Source of the DNA: Mycolicibacterium sp.
Lineage (GTDB): Bacteria; Actinomycetota; Actinomycetes; Mycobacteriales; Mycobacteriaceae
Direction: 5' to 3'
Assembly (NCBI GenBank): GCA_020637165.1
Contig: JACJWN010000006.1
Coordinates: 62,001 to 126,000 of the forward strand
DNA: 64,000 bases
In this document: one piece after another, positions 60,168-64,000 of the stretch
Numbering within the stretch: position 1 is the stretch's first letter
How the letters are laid out: the number at the start of each line of letters is the position of its first letter
Notes under the pieces: generated by a model
What the model saw: the letters and a program-made list of their open reading frames with translations, nothing else
What the model was told of the DNA's origin: nothing
Database searches by the model: none
Translations under genes and position numbers: made by a program

Positions 60168-60398
60168 ATGAAGCAGGTCAAGGTGCAGTACGCGAAGACG
60201 CACCTGTCGGCGCTGCTCGCCGCCGTCGAACGCGGCGAGGAGTTCGTCATCGCGCGCGGCGACCACCCGGCCGCCCGGCTGGTGCCGGTGGAACCGCAGC
60301 AACGGCGAGATCTGGGATTCGTCGCCTACTCCGTGCCCGAGGAATTCTTCGACGCGCTCCCCGAGGAAGAACTGGCGGACTGGGAGGGCGCCGGTTGA
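60168..60398 (+). CDS. Phd/YefM-type antitoxin
   Basis: A 76-aa antitoxin with the Phd fold: VQYAKTHLSALLAAVERGEE and FVIARGDHPAARLVPV at the N-terminus (DNA binding), and a C-terminal helix DALPEEELADWEG that inhibits the PIN toxin. The stop overlaps the toxin start (TTGA). Preceded by tandem operator-like repeats at 60123-60162. Confidence 0.92.
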   Translation: MKQVKVQYAKTHLSALLAAVERGEEFVIARGDHPAARLVPVEPQQRRDLGFVAYSVPEEFFDALPEEELADWEGAG

Positions 60399-60787
60399 CG
60401 AGCTACCTGCTCGACACCAGCGCAATGCTGTGGGCCCTGACCGAGCCGGCGCGCCTGAGCCGCGCGGCGCGCCGCGTCATCGAGAGCCGCTCCTCGCGCC
60501 TCGTCGTCTCGGCGGTGTCGGCCTGGGAACTCTCCACCAAACACCGACTGGGCAAGCTCCCGCAGGCCGACGTCCTGCTGGGCGCCTATACCCAGCACCT
60601 GGATCGACTGGGCGCCCTTCGGCTGCCGGTGGCCGAGGAGCACGCGTTGCTGGCCGGACGGCTGGAGTGGGAGCATCGCGATCCGTTCGACCGGATGCTG
60701 GCCGCCCAGGCGATGATCGAATCCCTGGTGATCATCACCGGCGATGCCGCCTTCCCGGGCTGCCGGGGTGTGCCGACGCTGTGGTGA
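60395..60787 (+). CDS. VapC-type PIN-domain toxin (Phd-linked)
   Basis: A 130-aa PIN ribonuclease: SYLLDTSAMLWALTEPARLS (first Asp), SAVSAWELSTKHRLGKL (Glu), HRDPFDRMLAAQAMIESLVI and ITGDAAFPG (Asp pair). This WELxxKxxxGKL pattern is the group paired with Phd-like antitoxins. The start is a TTG overlapping the antitoxin stop. It converges on the Fic gene. Confidence 0.92.
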   Translation: MTSYLLDTSAMLWALTEPARLSRAARRVIESRSSRLVVSAVSAWELSTKHRLGKLPQADVLLGAYTQHLDRLGALRLPVAEEHALLAGRLEWEHRDPFDRMLAAQAMIESLVIITGDAAFPGCRGVPTLW

Positions 60788-60827
60788 GCCAGCAATGGCG
60801 CATCGTCTGCCGCACCGCCGTTGAGGC

Positions 60828-61541
60828 TCAGCCGAACCGTGCCGCTCGCGCGGTCTCGGCCGCCAGATGAACGGAAAGCATCTCGGCGAACCCAATGGCG
60901 TCGGCCTCATCGAGCAACCGCAGGTACTCCGAGCGGTCGCTCTCCGGCACGATCGCCGGCACCCCGTATGCCTGCAACGTCTGCAACGCCAGCACCGTCC
61001 TGCCAACCCGCCCGTTGCCGTCCGTGAACGGATGGATGCACTCGAAGTGGATATGCGACCGCGCGATGGCCTCCAGCCGGTCGACCCCGGTCAGATTTCG
61101 GACCTGCCAGTCGCTCTGTTCGGCCCATTGGCGCATGGCCTCGGGAACCTGGTGGGGTGCCGTCGGCTGCCACGTCGCGCCGACGACGGCATTGCTGGAC
61201 TGCTTGTACTCACCGCGATCGTGCAGAAGGTGATCCATCAACAGCGAGTGCAGTTGCCGCACCAGCGGATCGGTCAGCGGTTCGTCGCCGTCGAGGACCT
61301 GAACAATGCGAACGACCGCACCCCGATGGTTGGCCAGCTCATAGAACTCCCGCACCGACAATCCGCCTCGTGGCAGCAGTTCGTCGACCAGCAGGGTCAC
61401 CGTCTCAGAGATCGTGAATGTGTTGCCTTCCATCGCCGCGGAATGGTGGGCCAACCGCACCAGGACGTCCTCGGCATAGGCGGCGGACAGCCGCCCGGAG
61501 GCGCTTACCGCCGCCAGGAACGCATCGCGATCCAGCGTCAT
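60828..61541 (-). CDS. fic: Fic-domain AMPylase-type toxin with N-terminal inhibitory helix
   Basis: A 237-aa Fic protein. The core motif is HPFTDGNGRVGR (about residues 166-177), complete with catalytic His and the anion-binding Arg. The N-terminal inhibitory motif [S/T]xxxE[G/N] is SAAMEG (Ser34-Gly39), so the protein is self-inhibited, class II-like. It would transfer AMP or another nucleotide to a hydroxyl side chain of a target protein. The ATG overlaps the AbrB-type antitoxin stop by 4 bp. The C-terminus LAAETARAARFG is helical. Target unknown. Confidence 0.93.
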   Translation of the reverse strand: MTLDRDAFLAAVSASGRLSAAYAEDVLVRLAHHSAAMEGNTFTISETVTLLVDELLPRGGLSVREFYELANHRGAVVRIVQVLDGDEPLTDPLVRQLHSLLMDHLLHDRGEYKQSSNAVVGATWQPTAPHQVPEAMRQWAEQSDWQVRNLTGVDRLEAIARSHIHFECIHPFTDGNGRVGRTVLALQTLQAYGVPAIVPESDRSEYLRLLDEADAIGFAEMLSVHLAAETARAARFG

Positions 61542-61744
61542 CCCCGGGCGCCGAATCGATCGAGAAGCGCCACACGCTCTTCGTGGGTCATGCCGGCGAA
61601 CGGGTTCACCGGACGGATCTCGACCACACCGTCCCGAGCTGTGACCTCGACCGAATCACCTGCGCCGACTCCCAGGGCAGCCAGCTCTTCACGGGAGAGG
61701 GTGACAGCGGCCGAGGTGCCGACGGTGACAACTTTCTTTCGCAT
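61538..61744 (-). CDS. AbrB/MazE-type antitoxin next to fic
   Basis: A 68-aa swapped-hairpin AbrB-family DNA-binding protein: RKKVVTVGTSAAVTLSREEL and VGAGDSVEVTARDGVVEIRP. The C-terminal MTHEERVALLDRFGARG is an amphipathic helix likely to contact Fic. It overlaps the fic start (ATGA), giving a two-gene toxin-antitoxin-like operon. Tandem operator-like repeats lie across its start. Confidence 0.88.
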   Translation of the reverse strand: MRKKVVTVGTSAAVTLSREELAALGVGAGDSVEVTARDGVVEIRPVNPFAGMTHEERVALLDRFGARG

Positions 61745-61772
61745 ACGAATATGGTAGATCGGAATACGAATA
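61743..61772. promoter_or_regulatory. Direct repeats at the AbrB-fic promoter
   Basis: The sequence ATACGAATA occurs at 61743-61751 and again at 61764-61772, 21 bp apart (two helical turns), covering the antitoxin start codon. AT-rich direct repeats on one face fit binding of an AbrB-type dimer for autorepression. Confidence 0.6.
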
Positions 61773-61963
61773 GTGCCGCCAACCGACGGACAACGCCCGG
61801 CTTCACCACAGCCGGCACGCTGGAAGCGTTTGAAGCCTTGGTCGAGGAGCTCCGCCAGACAGGCAGTCGGAGACCCGCCGCATCGGAGTGCGGAAATCCC
61901 GGTCTCCCCATCCTGAGCGTTAGCTGATAGTTTCAAAGAAATCGGCTTGATAGTGGGGTGGGC

Positions 61964-64000
61964 ATGGCCACAAGGGGTGCCCCGATCGGCGCAGCCGTTC
62001 TACTCGTGGGGTTTTCGCTGGCGAGCCCCCAATCGGTGGGTCTCGCCGCGGCAGATGACGGCGGGGGTGACAGCGCCAGGGCGTCGGCCGGGGCGACCGC
62101 CGAGACGGCGCGGGGGGCGCGGGCTGCCCGGGTGACCTCGCGGGCGCCGCGACCCGGCCCAGCCTCCAGTCCCGGACGGGACGGGACGTCCGCACGAGCG
62201 GTGAGCGGCCCGCGCCCAGCCGCCGGTGTCCGGGCTGGTGCATCTTCCAAAGTGAAGCTTGAGGGTGCGCCGGCCGACCGGGGCTCCGACGTTCCGATCA
62301 GCACACCGACGGCGACCTCACCCAGCCCACCGATCGCCCCGTTCGCAGCCGCGACGGTGACGGATCCGACGATCGATGAGATAGTGGCGCCCACAGCCCG
62401 TTATGAGCGACAGGTGTTGTCCGCCAACGTCTTCGGTCCGTTGGCATCACCGATCACGCTCGGTGCTTCGGAGTTCCGGGCGGAGCAGCAGGCAGCCATC
62501 CACTCGGCGCCCGTCCTCGAGCAACTGAATACCGCGGTGGTTCGCATCCTCGACGCGGCCTCGGAGTTGCTGTCGGGCCTGCCCGCCGGGCCGCTCACCG
62601 ATGTGCTCGCCGGGGCGCTGCTGCTGGTGCGCCGCAACCTGTTCGACCAGGCCCCCACTGTCTCGTCCACCCAGCAGCTCACCTCGGCCCTGAATACCGA
62701 GGGGCTGCTCACCGCGACCGATCCGGAAGGGGACCCGGTCGAGTTCGACATCCTCGCCGCACCCGAATTCGGTGTCGTGACACTGGCCGCCGACGGCCGA
62801 TACCTCTACACCCCGGGACCGGATTTCGCCGGAGCGGACAGCTTCACCATCCGGGCCACCGATTCCAACGGCGGGTTCAACCTGTTCTTCCCCTTCAGCA
62901 CCCCCGCCACCCTGCACACCGTCGAGATCGCCGGCCCGGCACCGGCAACGATGCTGACGGTGAATCTGCGCTCGGCCTTCCTCAAGGACGTCACGGGCAC
63001 CGAAACCGGCCAGCCCGGCGGCGGCACCCTGGGCGGCAGCTACGTCTACCTCTATCAGCCGCAACCCGCCGACGGCGCCCCGAACTGGACGAAGGTCATC
63101 GACAACGGCCGAATCACCCAGTCGGTCAACGCCCCTGACGCCGAGCACCCGGACTACTGGGTCGACGTCGCCCTGAACGCCCAGCACCAGTTGATCAACG
63201 GCGGCGCCATCTATCTCATCGTGCAGAGCGAGAACCCCGAACCGTGCCAGACCGGCGGGCAGAGCGACTGCCATACCGACCTCACCCAGATTGCGGACTG
63301 GCAGGAAGCCTTTATCCAGCAGAAGGTTCAGGACTACAACTACGGCTACACCGCCTTCGAGTACGCCCTGCTCAGCCAGGCCGGCGATCAGGGCGACATC
63401 ACCTACATCCCCGGCTTCGGCCCGCATGTCGCGGTGAAGGTCTGCGCGACGCCGAGCAGTTGCGACACCCGCGGACTGGCCCAGAACGCCACGGACTTCA
63501 TCGCCGGCCTCCTGGATGCCGGGGTCAGCCCGCAGGCCGTCTTCACCTACCCCAGCGCCCCGGAGTCGAGCACCCCGTACAGCCCCCTGGACGGCAAACC
63601 CTCGATCGTCATCTCGCCGTCCAACGGCACATTCGGCGCCGGTTACTACCCCGAGTCCAACTGGGACGACTACCTCACCGAGACGATCGACGCGCTGGCG
63701 CCGGGCGCGATGTCGTTCTCGGGAACAACGGCCGGGGCCAGGGACGCCGCCGGAATCTGGCACAACGGGCAGTACTACTCCTACAGCGTGCAGGCCGTCA
63801 GGGACACCGGCGGCACCAGCTATTACCTGTTCAGCCCGAATGCCAACAGCCAGACCCGGGGCTACATGCTGATCGAGCAGACCGACGTCGGGAAGAACCT
63901 GTACGCCCCGGGCCAGGGCAGTGCGCTGGCCGCCCTGTACGAGAGCGTGACGGTCAGCGACGGCGTCATCACCGCACTCGGCACGCCCTATGACATCCCC
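61964..64000 (+). CDS. Large exported protein with cadherin-like/Ig module (3' end cut off)
   Basis: Open from ATG 61964 to the window edge (679 codons). An N-terminal signal-like stretch (PIGAAVLLVGFSLASPQSVG) ends AAADD, followed by a Ser/Ala/Arg/Pro disordered region as in the giant exported protein at 12560. Residues 245-305 form an Ig/cadherin-like repeat (TATDPEGDPVEFDILAAPEF, AGADSFTIRATDSNGGF). Residues 325-679 are a beta-rich domain with YLIVQSENPEPCQTG, SPSNGTFGAGYYPESNWDDY and FSPNANSQTRGYMLIEQTD; glucanase-like or unknown. It is probably a cell-wall-associated or secreted protein. GTGGGGTGGG precedes the start. Confidence 0.8.
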   Translation, partial: MATRGAPIGAAVLLVGFSLASPQSVGLAAADDGGGDSARASAGATAETARGARAARVTSRAPRPGPASSPGRDGTSARAVSGPRPAAGVRAGASSKVKLEGAPADRGSDVPISTPTATSPSPPIAPFAAATVTDPTIDEIVAPTARYERQVLSANVFGPLASPITLGASEFRAEQQAAIHSAPVLEQLNTAVVRILDAASELLSGLPAGPLTDVLAGALLLVRRNLFDQAPTVSSTQQLTSALNTEGLLTATDPEGDPVEFDILAAPEFGVVTLAADGRYLYTPGPDFAGADSFTIRATDSNGGFNLFFPFSTPATLHTVEIAGPAPATMLTVNLRSAFLKDVTGTETGQPGGGTLGGSYVYLYQPQPADGAPNWTKVIDNGRITQSVNAPDAEHPDYWVDVALNAQHQLINGGAIYLIVQSENPEPCQTGGQSDCHTDLTQIADWQEAFIQQKVQDYNYGYTAFEYALLSQAGDQGDITYIPGFGPHVAVKVCATPSSCDTRGLAQNATDFIAGLLDAGVSPQAVFTYPSAPESSTPYSPLDGKPSIVISPSNGTFGAGYYPESNWDDYLTETIDALAPGAMSFSGTTAGARDAAGIWHNGQYYSYSVQAVRDTGGTSYYLFSPNANSQTRGYMLIEQTDVGKNLYAPGQGSALAALYESVTVSDGVITALGTPYDIP

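Noticed and set aside
1-64000. CRISPR arrays, tRNA/rRNA genes, IS elements
   Set aside because: No spaced direct repeats of CRISPR type, no cloverleaf or rRNA sequence and no transposase motifs were seen in the parts read; short RNA genes could still have been missed by eye.

Overview
The window looks like a chromosomal segment of a high-GC, probably environmental, mycobacterium (Mycobacterium/Mycolicibacterium). Supporting features are two F420/deazaflavin-type DUF385 proteins, a WS/DGAT acyltransferase, a DUF2804 and a DUF4189 protein, an Lsr2-type C-terminal domain, many small Sec-exported proline/alanine-rich proteins, and an EptABCD/MksB-like Wadjet operon. No rRNA, tRNA, CRISPR array or insertion sequence was recognised. 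Species cannot be set from the sequence alone.

Layout. 1-17.6 kb is metabolic and envelope genes: an SMP-30 lactonase cut by the left edge, an M20 amidohydrolase, DUF385 enzymes, a large acyl-CoA dehydrogenase, a zinc-ribbon polytopic membrane protein, a linalool-dehydratase/isomerase-like protein with an SDR, a 1348-aa exported alanine-rich repeat protein, and a pentapeptide-repeat/bulb-lectin fusion. 17.6-20.9 kb has small exported proteins, an AT-richer gene-free stretch, a covarying palindrome, a 16-bp minisatellite and two uncharacterised genes.

20.9-25.9 kb is the most unusual block and looks like an ADP-ribose/NAD-linked signalling module. An NrtR-type NUDIX regulator is divergent from an operon of a helix-turn-helix protein, an intact tyrosine/dual-specificity-like phosphatase and a macrodomain/PARG-like protein. 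It converges on a second operon whose first gene is an ADP-ribosylglycohydrolase-phosphatase fusion that has lost its catalytic motifs in both halves while keeping an intact 467-codon frame, followed by a coupled 124-aa protein. The helix-turn-helix protein has a clear paralogue at 2.6-3.4 kb, in front of a DUF385 gene.

26-36.6 kb is a defence and toxin-antitoxin stretch: VapBC, an ERCC4-Lsr2 fusion, an orphan VapC with an apparently decayed antitoxin, and a complete type II-like Wadjet operon (jetABCD) behind an acyltransferase gene. 36.6-54 kb mixes exported proteins, a second VapBC, WS/DGAT, a SpoIIE phosphatase remnant, TMEM175, a GMC oxidoreductase, CIA30 and NYN-LOTUS proteins, NhaC and an exported phosphoesterase. 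54-64 kb has a SWIM-SNF2 helicase divergent from a SEC-C protein, a Phd-VapC pair, a Fic-AbrB pair and a large exported protein cut by the right edge.

A family of three perfect or near-perfect palindromes (about 4.7, 18.7 and 46.6 kb) keeps one core and changes two positions with compensation in the opposite arm, so the fold rather than the sequence appears to be selected.
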